Source: Tomocerus qinae (lineage: Eukaryota > Arthropoda > Collembola > Entomobryomorpha > Tomoceridae). Taken from it: a DNA stretch of 64,000 nt. The position numbers and the translations under genes were made by a program. How positions within the stretch are numbered: position 1 is the stretch's first letter; each line of letters starts with the position of its first letter. This document shows positions 51,465 through 62,502 of the stretch, piece by piece. The DNA lies in NCBI GenBank assembly GCA_020055645.1, contig CM034550.1, positions 11,731,001 through 11,795,000 of the forward strand. The letters are read 5' to 3'. Below the pieces are notes generated by a model. The model saw nothing but the letters and a program-made list of their open reading frames with translations. It was not told the origin of the DNA and made no database searches.

Positions 51465-52964
51465 ATGGATAAATTGCAAGTCCAAGTGGATGCCTTATAC
51501 AAAAAATATTTTCCGCCTGAAACTGGTCATCGTTGTTTAGACTCGGAATTAGAACAAATTCTTCAGATGCTTAGCAGACTTGGACGTTCGAAAGAATTTT
51601 GTGGAAGCCAAGATAAACCAGATGACCCGAAGATAAAAATACGTTTGTCCAACGAGAATAAGCATCTTCTGAGGGATAGTGCGGCGCAGGTTATAAAGTT
51701 ACTGAATGGACTGAAAGCTGTCGATTTGAAGACCATTACGGCTCAAAATTTAGAAGTTCACCTAAAGAATTTTACTGGAACTGGACCGGCTGAAAGTAAA
51801 TCAGAAGAGAGATCATCTGTAGGATTTACACCTAATGCTTTAGGAAATAGGAGACAAGCATTGAGACCACCACCATTATTTAAAACAAGAAACATACCTA
51901 TTCCGGTGAGCCTATTAATATTAGCCTGTTTTATTTAAATTAATTGAATTAAATAAACGGATACGCTACTCTTGTAGTAATATAAAAATTTATTTTTCTT
52001 CAAATTCAAGTCGTTTTCCAAATATAACCGAATCCAAATATCGAAGATTCGAAATCTGCCAAGCTTCACGAAGGGGGAATTTAAAAAAAAATTCTTGCGA
52101 GCCAAAAAATACCGTCATTTAATAATAGTAATTTGATAATAAATTTTCAAAATTATAAAATATTTTTAGATCCGGCGTGGAGGTGGTGGAAGAATTGTTC
52201 ACCGACCCCCTGTTAGGAAAACTAATAGACAAACTATAATCGAAGAAATGGAGGGGGAAGTCAATCCGAGGAAGTGGAATGGCCCTGGCATGCAAATGCT
52301 ACCGGTATTGTACGGTGACGCTCTCCATCGGCACACCAAGTACGCCTCTGAACATGAAAATTGGACACAAGAAAATGCTGTACCTGTCCCTTTAAAAGCC
52401 GAATCACCTACTTCAAGCCTTTCAAAAAAGAATTCTGTAGTTCCAGTCTACCAAGAGCAAGATGTCGTTCAGATCGTTTGTGAAGATAGAGAACGACTGC
52501 AAAGAGTCGCAACTCAATACCTACTTCAAGAGTTAGCTACCCGAAATGGTGTAACCTGTTACAGATTTGTTCGGAGCACAGGGCAAAATACGAAAATTGT
52601 AATCGTCGTCCTTAATTTATCGTGGTACCTATGGAGGGATAACCTAGAGCAACATACCATAGACAGAAAAGCTTTTCATGATTGTAATCTAGGACCATGG
52701 CTGAAAGATCCTACCGGATCTTGTATTGTTAAGTCTGCGCTGAATGAAATGTCAGGAAAGGAGAAGACAGTGAATGACCTTTTCCTTACGTCATTAAGAA
52801 ATTTTGACAAAATTCGGGAAATTGACGACGAATTGGGCCAGGTATTGGAGGTGCTGTTCTTTATTTGGAAGAATCGGAATTTGACAATTCAATTACTCTA
52901 ATATTACATACTGTATTAGTCATTTTAATTTCAGTTTCTTCACATTAAAATAAACATTTGTTAA
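51465..52964 (+). CDS. Unrecognised three-exon protein
   Basis: Exons 51,465-51,905, 52,170-52,841 and 52,935-52,964 join in phase 0 through introns of 264 and 93 nt with good sites (CCG|GTGAGC...TTTTAG; CAG|GTATTG...TTTCAG). The product is 380 residues. The start ATG is in good context (GCCATGG). The N-terminal ~100 residues are predicted helical (LDSELEQILQMLSRLGRSKEF). The middle carries a short Arg/Gly run (IRRGGGGRIVHRPP) after a Pro/Arg-rich linker, and the last ~170 residues look like a folded alpha/beta domain. I do not recognise the family. If intron 2 is retained the frame runs on to 52,901 with another tail. The final intron-exon unit is tandemly duplicated (see repeat). Confidence 0.72.
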
Positions 52965-53124
52965 ATTGATGACGAATTGGGCCAGGTATTGGAGGTGCTG
53001 TTCTTTATTTGGAAGAATCCCAATTCGACAATTCAATTACACTAATGTTACCTACTGTATTAGTCATTTTAATTTCAGTTTCTTCACATTAAAATAAACA
53101 TTTGTTAAATTGATGACGAATTGG
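52821..53124. repeat. 144-bp tandem duplication of a last intron-exon unit
   Basis: The 144-bp stretch 52,821-52,964 (end of exon 2, intron 2 and exon 3 with stop) is repeated at 52,965-53,108 with few changes, and the first 16 bases occur a third time at 53,109-53,124. Each full copy holds the CAG|GTATTG donor, the TTTCAG acceptor, the terminal exon and an AATAAA. The unit length is a multiple of three. High identity implies a recent event. Confidence 0.95.
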
Positions 53125-53129
53125 AATTA

Positions 53130-55915
53130 AATGCAAAGTTTTCAATAATATAATTAAATTTATGTCGGTTACTAAAAAATGTTTAAGGGCTTTTTTCTTG
53201 TTCAAATAAATATTCGTGTTATATGACATTAGTATAAAATTAAAGCCAAGGCACAATGTTAAAATCAAATGTTAAGTTGCTTTACTTCAATTAGGTAGGT
53301 TATTGATATATGTATACGTAAAAAACAAATTGCAGTTATTTTGAGTATTACAACTAGATTTTGAGTTTGTGTAAGCTAAATTAATGCGTCTATCTAGGAG
53401 GTGTACAACTAAGTATTATTACTTCAGTAGAATTTTCAATGAAATCGTATTTGTAATTTTTGTATTGTACATAGTAAAATAAAAGCACTTGTTAACAAAC
53501 CAGAATGAAGGACGTATTTGTACAAGTGCTCTCTAGGTACCTTATGATTTACCCCTCGTATTTCGTGGTTTAGAGACTCTTGACCAACTGTCGAGCTGTC
53601 AGAAACAAATACCATGCTAAAACATGTTAACAACATTGCGAGTGTAATAAATACGAATATACATGTAGTTTGCAATGTTGGGAAATATAAATAGGGTGAT
53701 ATTCACAGAAATGAGTAGTTTAGTAATTCATTTAGGTATTATAGGAGATGATATTGATTATCTAGTATAAGTTGGTAGTATGTATGTATTAATAATCTTG
53801 AGTGTCTAATCTGGCGTAAAGTAAAGAGTAATAGACGTCACATTAAATGACAATCCAGTATAATAGAATTAAAGTGTCTGAAATGCGGGAGTTATTTTGT
53901 AGGGTTTCATTCCGTGGGTGGGATGATAATAATGTTGCTAGCCTGTTTGTATATTATGATGGGATGTGATGTAATAGCATTCGAGCCTGAGGGAATGTGA
54001 TTGGTTCGTGTACAGTGGAATGATAACGTTTTGGATTCTGCTACCAAACTGCTTTACTTACGACGACTCAACTTACACACACAAGTTAGCTAACGTAAGT
54101 TAAGTTACAAAGACCCAAAGCAAGTGTGAATTTTCTCTCAGGAATACTTTCTACGTTCATCATGTTCTGTTAACTTTTCTGGAGGAAACATGAGATTTCC
54201 ATTAAACTTTCCTTACTTACCTATTTTACTATTCAGTAGTGACGACTGCCTAGAATCCTATCTTCCCTGTCCCAACCAAACTCTTTAACTCGGTGACATT
54301 TCACACTCAGACTAAACTTACGTACTTCGTGGAAAATCATTTCCCAACTTCTTCCTCCAACATCCATTTACTTTTGCGGAGGGGATTCAAATGTTGTTAT
54401 ACTTTCTGTAGCCATATTTGAGAAAATGTTTCCCATTGTCACGAGAAAACTTTAATCTTTCCCTATCCTCCTACGGCTAGGAACGAACAAGAATAAACAC
54501 CCGGGGTCACTTGCTACTACATTTATTGCAATAATATATTATGTAAGCATTACGTCTTTAACTCCATACTTAAATATACCATTTAAATATATAACAGCTA
54601 TTTAATTCTAAATAATAATGTCATACGATGGTAGTGGGTTTTGTTAAAAATTGGTTGACAATTTAGACATTCTTATTTAGCATTCGTGTTAATTATTAGA
54701 TTTGTAAAAATAAATGTGAGAGGTAACGAAAACTTGCATATTTATTTTTATGTCCATGATTTAAAATTTATTCTTACCGGCTATTAGGGGCTATTACATA
54801 TTTCAAATAATTTTATATTACCTTTTACTTGCATTCTTTTAATGCTATACTTTAGTTGCATGCATGTACACTAAAAATGGTGCGCAAATTTATAATTTCA
54901 GTTACAATTTACAATGCATAGAATACAGGGTGTTTCAGATTGTACAGTTACTCAACTTACATCAGTAATTTGTTAGAATATTCTCCGAAGGATCAGGATC
55001 CTCCTAAACAGATGTTTGAGTTGAGTTGAGATGCATCCTCTTTTCAATCATCCCGTCGTATAAACTAAGCGCTTATTCCGTCCTCTAGGTTTCCCTTTTC
55101 TCATCTTTAGAATTTGAAGGGAATCTCTGCAAAGTCTGCATTCGTTGGAGAGAATCATTTTAGCTATCTCTTGTCTCATCCTATACAATAAGCTTTAGTC
55201 TGTTTAAATTGACAGAAGAACAATGCAAATAAAATTGACCACGTCTTAAAATTCTTCATGGCAATGCAGTTTTATTAAAGCAGCCTTATTTTTCAGAGTT
55301 TTCCCAAGTATCGAACAAGTATTAGTTTTTTATGTAAAAGAGCTAACTTTGAGCAAGTAACTAGTTTATCGCTTACTCATGGTTAGGTTTTGGTTTATGT
55401 AATGCAGTATAAGTATGAGTGATGGTTTAATTGCAATATACATGGGGGTGGTATTGCAAAGTGACTGATTTCTTGCAACTTTTGCAAGAAGTGGGAATGT
55501 GAATTGGGATCCAAGGGCATTCTGTTATTTCATTCATGCAGATTATAGCATATAAGGTCGATAAAAATGATGATACATGTTATAATTATAATTTCATGTG
55601 CGGTGAGAGTTAAGCTTTTGAATATATACCTTGTATATTAATCATTGTTGCATAATGTAGAACTTTGCTCTCTAAGTATAGCAAAATGAACTGCTACCGC
55701 TGCTAATGTAGTAGTATAGTGTCCCTAGTACATCTTTCAAGCTAATTTTTATACATACAATGCCCTTCTGAAACGCATAAAAGAGTGTATCAAGTGAACT
55801 AGACCTTGGCCTTTCTACTTATTTTTGCCTACCTGTCACTATCAGTCCCACCCCCTGTACCCCTCGGTTACATTTACATTTATTAGATTAGCAATAATGA
55901 AAAAGGTAATAAGTA
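53130..55915. other. Intergenic between the unknown gene and the P450
   Basis: No coding region. G-rich at about 53,770-54,030 and C-rich at about 54,060-54,380 on the plus strand. The frame at 53,436-53,675 (minus) is likely noise. Confidence 0.4.
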
Positions 55916-55921
55916 GATGGG

Positions 55922-55928
55922 TATATAA
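55922..55928 (+). promoter_or_regulatory. Candidate TATA box of the P450 gene
   Basis: TATATAA lies 135 bp upstream of the P450 start codon, which would place the transcription start near 55,950 and give a 5' leader of about 110 nt. Inferred from position and sequence only. Confidence 0.35.
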
Positions 55929-56062
55929 ATCCAAATACAAAATAATGCAATTTTAATCGCCACATATAATTACGATAGGAAAGGAACTAGGAAATCATTA
56001 TCGATGGGAATTCGGTACTGGAAGTGCACATTGCAAGTTTTTTCAATTTAAAACATTTGAAA

Positions 56063-57953
56063 ATGAGTTTTGTAGTTACACTTTTACTGTATTTTATAGC
56101 TTTGTTGTTGTCGTTAATAATAGTAGTCATTGTAGGATTGATAATCTATGCGAGATGGAATTATGGGGTGTTGGAAAAATTGAACATACCTGTAGTTAAG
56201 CCACATTTTCTTCTTGGCAGTAATCCCAATGGACATGATCTTGTTACGCATTTAACTGACCAAGAGAGGACCAAAACCTATGGACCAATCTACGGGGTAA
56301 GGAATTTAAAAGAACATCTGCCAAATTCTGAGAACTTGATATTTATCATATCGTCAATATCTTGACTCTTGGAAATTATTATAAAGATTTATTTTTGCAG
56401 GTTTATGATGGAAGGCAACCAACAGTTTTTATTTCGGACCCTGAAATTATCCGACGGATTCTTGTAAGAGATTTTGAGCATTTCCGAAATCACAGACGAT
56501 TTCCAGTGAGTCATCCTGTAGTGGCAGAAGTTCTAGACTTTATCGAAGGTATACCAAAATTTAACGTTTAAAATCCTTTTATCTTTCTAGAAAATTCTAC
56601 ATTACTATAATTATCGGGGAAATGTGAATATATATTTTATATTTTATGTGGTAAATTTAAAGATGAGAAATGGAAAACGGTCAGATCGGTTCTCACACCA
56701 AATTTTACTTCTGGAAAGATAAAATCGATGTGTAAGATAGTTTGTAGCTTATCGGAAGAATATGTCGCAGCCTTACTGAAGGATATGAAAGAAGAGAAAA
56801 GAATCAAAATGGATTTCAGAAAGTATGGGATGACATTTATTTTCGGGAGTGATTTTTAAGCAATGTAAGCATATTAATTTTTGAAATTAATTTCAGATAT
56901 TGTCCTCCGTTGATTTTGGAAATAATTGGTAAATGTTTCTGTGGGATTGAAATTGAAAATCCTCGGGATCCAGATAATAAGTTTATCGAGTCAATGAAAA
57001 CCGCATTGGGCGGTGATTTTTTCGTATTTGATTGGACTTACACTGTTGCAAGTGAGTTATTTTTCTCCTTTTGAATGTATTCTTGGATTTTGTGATAATA
57101 TTTTGTAAAAATTGTAATTCCAGATTCTTTCCCACTATTACTTAAATTGGTACCACCAGTGTTTCCTAACGATGGTCTGGATATGTTTGAAAAAACAATG
57201 AAAAATATAATAACAGAGCGAGAAAAATCAGAGATTGTTCAACAGGACATGGTAAATACTTTGATGACTATTTGTAAGAAATCTCGTACAGACCCGGAAT
57301 ACAAAAAACTTGGTATCACTGAAACAACTGCTATTGCGCAAGCGTACGAATTTTACATTGCTAGTTATGAGGCCATGCGGACAACGATATCTTTATTGAC
57401 TTTTCAACTGGCAAATCATCCGGATGTTCTCCAGAAAATGTTGGAGGAAATTGATTCATGCCTTCAGAAAAACAATGGAGTAATTAATTACGACATGGTT
57501 TCAGATTTACATTACGTTACAGCTTGCATTACAGAATCGCTTCGGTTAACTCCAGGATTTCTAAGACCAGATCGTGTTTGTAATAAAGATTGGGAATACA
57601 ACGGAATCGAAATCAAGAAAGGAATGAACGTTATATTTCCTATTTGGAGCATTCATAGAAACCCAGTTATTTACCCTGATCCTGAAAATTTCGTTCCCGA
57701 AAGATTTATGCCGGGAAACAAAGAAAAATTAGATCCTTATGCTTTGCTTGTGTTTGGACATGGGCCAAGGTCGTGTATTGGACAAAAATTTGCTTTCGAA
57801 GCTCTAAAAATATTAATTTGCAATTATTTTAAAGAATTTACAGTCGAGAAGAGAACTGACACTATTTTTGAACCTTGTAAAGGCAACCCGTTTTTATTAC
57901 AATATAAACCAATATATGTTGACTTTGTTCGAAGAAATGCAGAAGTAGATTAA
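56063..57953 (+). CDS. Cytochrome P450, CYP3 clan, five exons
   Basis: Exons 56,063-56,296, 56,401-56,548, 56,663-56,822, 56,897-57,051 and 57,124-57,953, with GT-AG introns of 104, 114, 74 and 72 nt, encode 508 residues. Residues 1-30 are a hydrophobic membrane anchor followed by RW, so the enzyme should sit on the ER. The C-helix WKTVR is at ~131-135, followed by LTPNFTSGKIK as in the CYP3 clan. ESLR is at 370-373, PERF at 424-427 and the haem loop FGHGPRSCIG at 443-452 with the ligand Cys at ~450. The I-helix is odd: the clan normally has AGYETT, but here it reads ASYEAM at ~312-317, so the Gly and the proton-relay Thr are both replaced. Everything else is intact, so this is a whole gene with an altered active site rather than a pseudogene. 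Substrate unknown. Confidence 0.95.
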
Positions 57954-58468
57954 ATCTATCCAATATTTTGATGTCTAGTTGAAAATATTGAAATTCTACT
58001 CATTTTATAATATTAATCGACTACTGTAATAATTAACTACATTAGTTAGGTTTTATAAATTAAATGATTTCTAAAAATATTGCAGCATGACAAAGATTGC
58101 CAATTGCCTTTTAGCATAAAGGGAAAACTACGAAAGTAGGTAAAAACTATCAATCAATTTTCTTAATTTTATCAAATATAAATATATTTTAATCTTTAGA
58201 TATATCAGTTAAGAAAATGACAATCTTTTATAAATTCTTTTCAACGCGTAAAATTGCCAGTCTTGACTCTTTACAAGAAATAAGATGAATTAGGAGTTTC
58301 CTATTACTTCACAGCTAAAATAGCATGACATCTCGGTGATGTGAAGGGGTCGAACAACTCGATTAGATTTGCATCTTTGACACAATCCTAAATAACAATT
58401 TTAAATACAATAACTGCCGTTGTTTAATAATAATTTAGAAAAGTCATTTACATAATAATTTAGAAATT
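57954..58468. other. Spacer between convergent P450 and METTL25
   Basis: The 3' ends of the two genes face each other across 515 bp. A variant polyadenylation signal ATTAAA on the plus strand lies near 58,059, and one on the minus strand near 58,423. Nothing else seen. Confidence 0.4.
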
Positions 58469-60457
58469 TCACTGTACCGATTCCAATAAAAATGCCAATC
58501 TGTCCAAGAGGATACATTCTTCAATTAAAGGTGCAAATACTGATCTTAGAAGGAAATATATATGGAGCTGATTTCTTTTAACTTCATCGAAAGATTGGTA
58601 AGTATCTTCAATTTCTGCATCAGTCACCTAAAAATAAACAGCAAATCATGTATAATGATGGTAAGTTTATCAGAGCAGGCATGTAATTACTATTAGATAG
58701 TATTAGGTAATACTACAGATAAAATAAATAAGCCACCATAAAACTCACATGTAATTCATTTTCAAGGTGTAGTTTCACTAAGGCTTTGCGAACATATTCA
58801 TTAAAGTTAGAACATTTTTCTCCGATTTTTCCAACATTATATTCCAAAAGAGTGTGGCCTAGTTTTTCACTAATAAGTATTTGCAAAAGTACTCGATACA
58901 GCATTGAATGTGGAAAATTCAGCTCCTTTAAAATAAAGAACAATCAATTTAAGTCAAATACCTACATTTAATATTCTTTTATACTACTGAAATCATTTCT
59001 TACTTTTCAGTTATCAACATATCACAATTATAATGTATTTTTTGATGAAATATAATATTATGATTACCTTCTCGTCTGTACTCATACGGTGCAGGGAATA
59101 CGAAGACATCATTCTAGCATTTCTTCCTAAGGAAAAAGGATTTGATTGTTTGAGTAGGAACTGACTTAATGGGAAGGTCACACCTCCATTGGCCAAGGCG
59201 CCTAATTCCCCATTCCAAAATACAGAGCTACCACTCCGACTACAGGTGGTTTCATCTAATAAATGGTAACAGCATGGTACATTAACTATAAATCGAGCCT
59301 TTGCGTTTGCAACAAACAATTTCAAAGAATCTACGCCAAGATTTCCACAAGTGTGTAATCCAATTAATCCAAACTCTGTATCTCTGGTATCAATTGTTGA
59401 AGAATTCGGTAAAAATTTTCTTCGGAGTATATCAGCTAAATCAATATCTTCCGTGACGAAAATTGTTTCGTTTTCTAAGTAAATATTGATATGTCCATCA
59501 TTGTTGCTGACAGTATTGTTTTCTTCCACATTATTGTTAGCCTGTTGTTTGGCTTCTTTTGCAAGTCTAGCTCTCCAGCGTTTGCCACGTCTCCTGCATT
59601 CCCCAAGTGTCTGCTTTTCAATTGCTCTTCGTAAAAGCTGAGACCACAATCTCTAAAAATGGACAATTGAGAACAGCCCGCCAAATTAATCATTTGAATA
59701 ACTAAAATGAATATTATTTAAAACATATTTTAATAGATAGTTAATGAGCTTAAATTGTAAATGTTTGAAATACTTATATTTGTATTCTATATTTTGTCAC
59801 CTGTAAGTTTGCTGAACGCTTTTCACAGCCTTGGGTATTTATTGAAGATGAATCAATTGCTAGAACGCGAAACTGATATAAAAGTGCTAGGTAGGAACTC
59901 AGGTATCCTTTACCGCTACCAACATCAACTAAATATTCTATAGAGTTTGAAGATGAACTTTCTGTATGCAGACTATTGGCAATTTTAACAATAAATTCGC
60001 TTAAAGATTCTACTTCATGCATTTTCTTCGCTGACATAATTGGGTCAAATTTCAGTTCCACATTATGAAAGTTTTCTTGCAGAGGTTTTTCATTCAATGA
60101 AACTCCTTGAATTTTAACTTCTTCGGGTTTGATACTAATCTCTGAGCTGGAAGTAAGATGTTGGCCAATTCGGACAACTAATTCATTAAGGGAAGAGACG
60201 GTTTGAAAATCAGAACTATTATTTTCATTAGCACCTTCGTAAGCTGTCCAAGAACCATGTGCGAGGTCGCTTATATGTTGCTTTAAATTTTGAGCAGATT
60301 TTCTTTCAAGATCTTGACGTAACTTTTCTGGAATGTGATTCTCCCAGTGAGACTTAATGGCATAATCAACTAAATGGGAATTAATGAAGGGAAGAGCTGG
60401 TTGTAAGAATTTTGTGAGGGAATCTAAATGTTTATACACTTGGTCTAAGCGAGACAT
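58469..60457 (-). CDS. METTL25: METTL25-type putative methyltransferase, four exons
   Basis: Exons 60,457-59,801, 59,652-59,068, 58,925-58,749 and 58,627-58,469 all join in phase 0 across GT-AG introns of 148, 142 and 121 nt and give 525 residues; human METTL25 is about 600. The SAM-binding motif LVDVGSGKGYLSS is at ~176-188 with an Ile-Asp pair at ~201. GLHTCGNL at ~317-324 and NVPCCYHLL at ~343-351 follow, the signature of the METTL25/RRNAD1 family, with the insert between the two halves rich in Lys/Asn. The C-terminus ends in IEECILLDRLAFL, matching the family tail. The substrate is not firmly established for this family. HTCG and CCYHL favour METTL25 over METTL25B. It starts 39 nt behind the LTO1 stop and may share its transcript. 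Confidence 0.9.
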
Positions 60458-60496
60458 TTTCTTTTAAATTATTTTTTAAGAAAGTTAAAAGAGTTC

Positions 60497-60946
60497 TTAA
60501 AAAGAATAGCTTTGTTTCAATTCTTCATCTTTAGTGCTGTCATCTGCTTTTCTCCCACCTCCTGTTTTTCCTGAGAGAAAACCTTTCAAAATTTTAAACT
60601 GTCCACGAATTTGGGATGCACTTTGTAAAATGTCTTCAGAATCAACGTTAGTTCTAGGAAAATTATTCACAGCTTCGATTACTTTCTGGCACAGCTTGTT
60701 CACTTTAGTAGGATAATGATCTTTCCCAAGAATATTTTCACAGTAGGTTTGATAGTACCCTAATTCAACACCCAGCTGGCTGCCAAGACTTATCCCAATC
60801 GACCAGCCTTCAGAAGCGCCTGCTAATTTTCCAGCTTCCAGTCCTTCTTGATAACCTTCGTCATATGCATTCTCTTCAGATAAGGCGATAGAATCTAGAG
60901 CATCATTGATGTCGATTTCATCTTCCTTTATATTACTAGCAGACAT
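60497..60946 (-). CDS. LTO1: LTO1 (ORAOV1) Fe-S assembly adaptor
   Basis: The ATG at 60,946 opens a single exon of 149 residues (human LTO1 is 137). Residues ~31-66 are the Yae1_N-type Gly repeat, DEGYQEGLEAGKLAGASEGW and onwards to ELGYYQ, and a second conserved part is SQIRGQFKILKGFL at ~113-126. With YAE1, LTO1 links the cytosolic Fe-S targeting complex to ABCE1, the ribosome-recycling ATPase. The protein ends in SYSF; human LTO1 ends in LSF, and such a terminal small/acidic residue plus aromatic is the known tail signal for the targeting complex. The frame is open 15 nt further upstream, but without an ATG. METTL25 follows 39 nt downstream on the same strand. Confidence 0.93.
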   Translation of the reverse strand: MSASNIKEDEIDINDALDSIALSEENAYDEGYQEGLEAGKLAGASEGWSIGISLGSQLGVELGYYQTYCENILGKDHYPTKVNKLCQKVIEAVNNFPRTNVDSEDILQSASQIRGQFKILKGFLSGKTGGGRKADDSTKDEELKQSYSF

Positions 60947-60949
60947 TTT

Positions 60950-62145
60950 CGGTAGTATCACTGTTCAAAAAAAAATTCAAAAGAACTTTTAATTTTTGAT
61001 TTTACTGATAAAAATATATCCCAACTCCCAACCAAGTTCTGGTCCAGTCCAGCCCCAACCCAATATTATCGAATAATATTATAGAATTTCGTAGCACTTA
61101 AAAATGATTTCCTAGTTTATGCAGTTTATAAAGCTTCCTTTTATCACTTACCAAAGTGAGGTAGAAGTATATTCATTAAAATGTAAACAGTAGAGTAACT
61201 TTTTCACATCTAATCGGTAAAGTATCATCTTTCAGAATCAAAGAATTTTTTGTCTCAATTTTTGTATGCTTTATGAATACTTTGATTTAAAGTTTTTAAC
61301 CCTTTTTCGAGGTAAAAGGCAAATCTGGAAGGAATCTCTACAGAACTACTACAAAATCACATGGAATTCCAGGAATTGAAGTTGAAGTATCGCGGTAGCC
61401 GGCACTTAAAGAGCAGCTTGTTGTTTCATTTTGCATAAGCAATAGCTTGCTTCTATGTATTTTCATTTTCATCACTCGTACAATTTTTATTTATCATGGA
61501 AAAATCCTGGAAAATTCATAAAGTTGAAGTTTCTCAATAATCTCGTCGTAAATGCTAAATATTAGCATTTAAAATTCGACTTTGGTTAAATTAATATCTG
61601 AATTTGAGACCTTTACATGCCAAACGGTCATGGCGGTTTTATTTTTTATAGTTGCTTCATTGCTTCCCATACATTATACATAATACCTACATACCTTCCT
61701 ATAAAAATAGACAAATAAATAATTTACACAAAAAGAATTGTATAACAAATGTCTTGTTTTCGATTTGCTTGTACATTTATTGCATTGTTTGGGTGTCCTA
61801 ATTCTAGTTTTTACACGAGGGAGGTTAAACTGCATACTGAGATTTACTAAACAATATGCAAATCACATAACGATAATGCATCGACGTTTACTAATTATCT
61901 GAAACTAGAAAAATGTGAGCTGTATGTGTACGTTTATTGTATAGGTATAATAGTAATAATAGGTGTATATTATTTTCTTGGGCTTTTTGGTTAGAAAGTT
62001 TTATGTATCAAAGTTATACGGATTTTTCTATGTAGTAAGTATAGAATAGAGACTGGAGACTAGAGACTTACAGGACATTTAAATAATTATATGGATCACG
62101 ATAGGTAAAACAAGATAGGAAATAACTTCGCTTTAGGAGGGAAAG
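60950..62145. other. Divergent intergenic region upstream of LTO1
   Basis: AT-rich DNA between LTO1 (minus) and the plus-strand coiled-coil gene. It must hold the LTO1 promoter. No CpG-rich patch or TATA box stands out, and no further coding frame. Confidence 0.4.
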
Positions 62146-62148
62146 GGA

Positions 62149-62304
62149 ATGAAAAAAAAGCTACTTTATTTTAGCATTCTGTGCCTGTATAATGCGCTTG
62201 TATGCTTATACTATTACTATTGTCTCATTAAATTGAACAAAAACCGCACAAATCTCCTGCGTTTTCACCGCGTCTATTTTCCGAGAATAATTACTGGAAC
62301 TTTG
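62149..62304 (+). other. Likely 5' exon (leader or upstream ORF) of the coiled-coil gene
   Basis: From ATG 62,149 a 52-codon frame with a hydrophobic start ends precisely at a strong donor, TTTG|GTAAGT. A good acceptor, GATTTTCAG, lies at 62,451-62,459, 43 nt before the main ATG. Splicing would remove a 155-nt intron and leave the frame closed by a stop five codons later (IIHQR), so it would not run into the main protein. It is best read as a leader exon with an upstream ORF, or as a separate micropeptide. Confidence 0.4.
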
Positions 62305-62502
62305 GTAAGTTTTCTTAAATCTTTAACAGTGAAACTTTTAGTTAATTACGAAATCAGTTTGGCAATGCTAACAATAGTAATAAATGGTATAGGAGCTATA
62401 TGCGCATGTAATGTGCAACGCAACGTAAGAATTGTGAACATTTTTGAATGGATTTTCAGATAATTCATCAACGCTGAATACATTTTTAAACGTGAATTGG
62501 AC

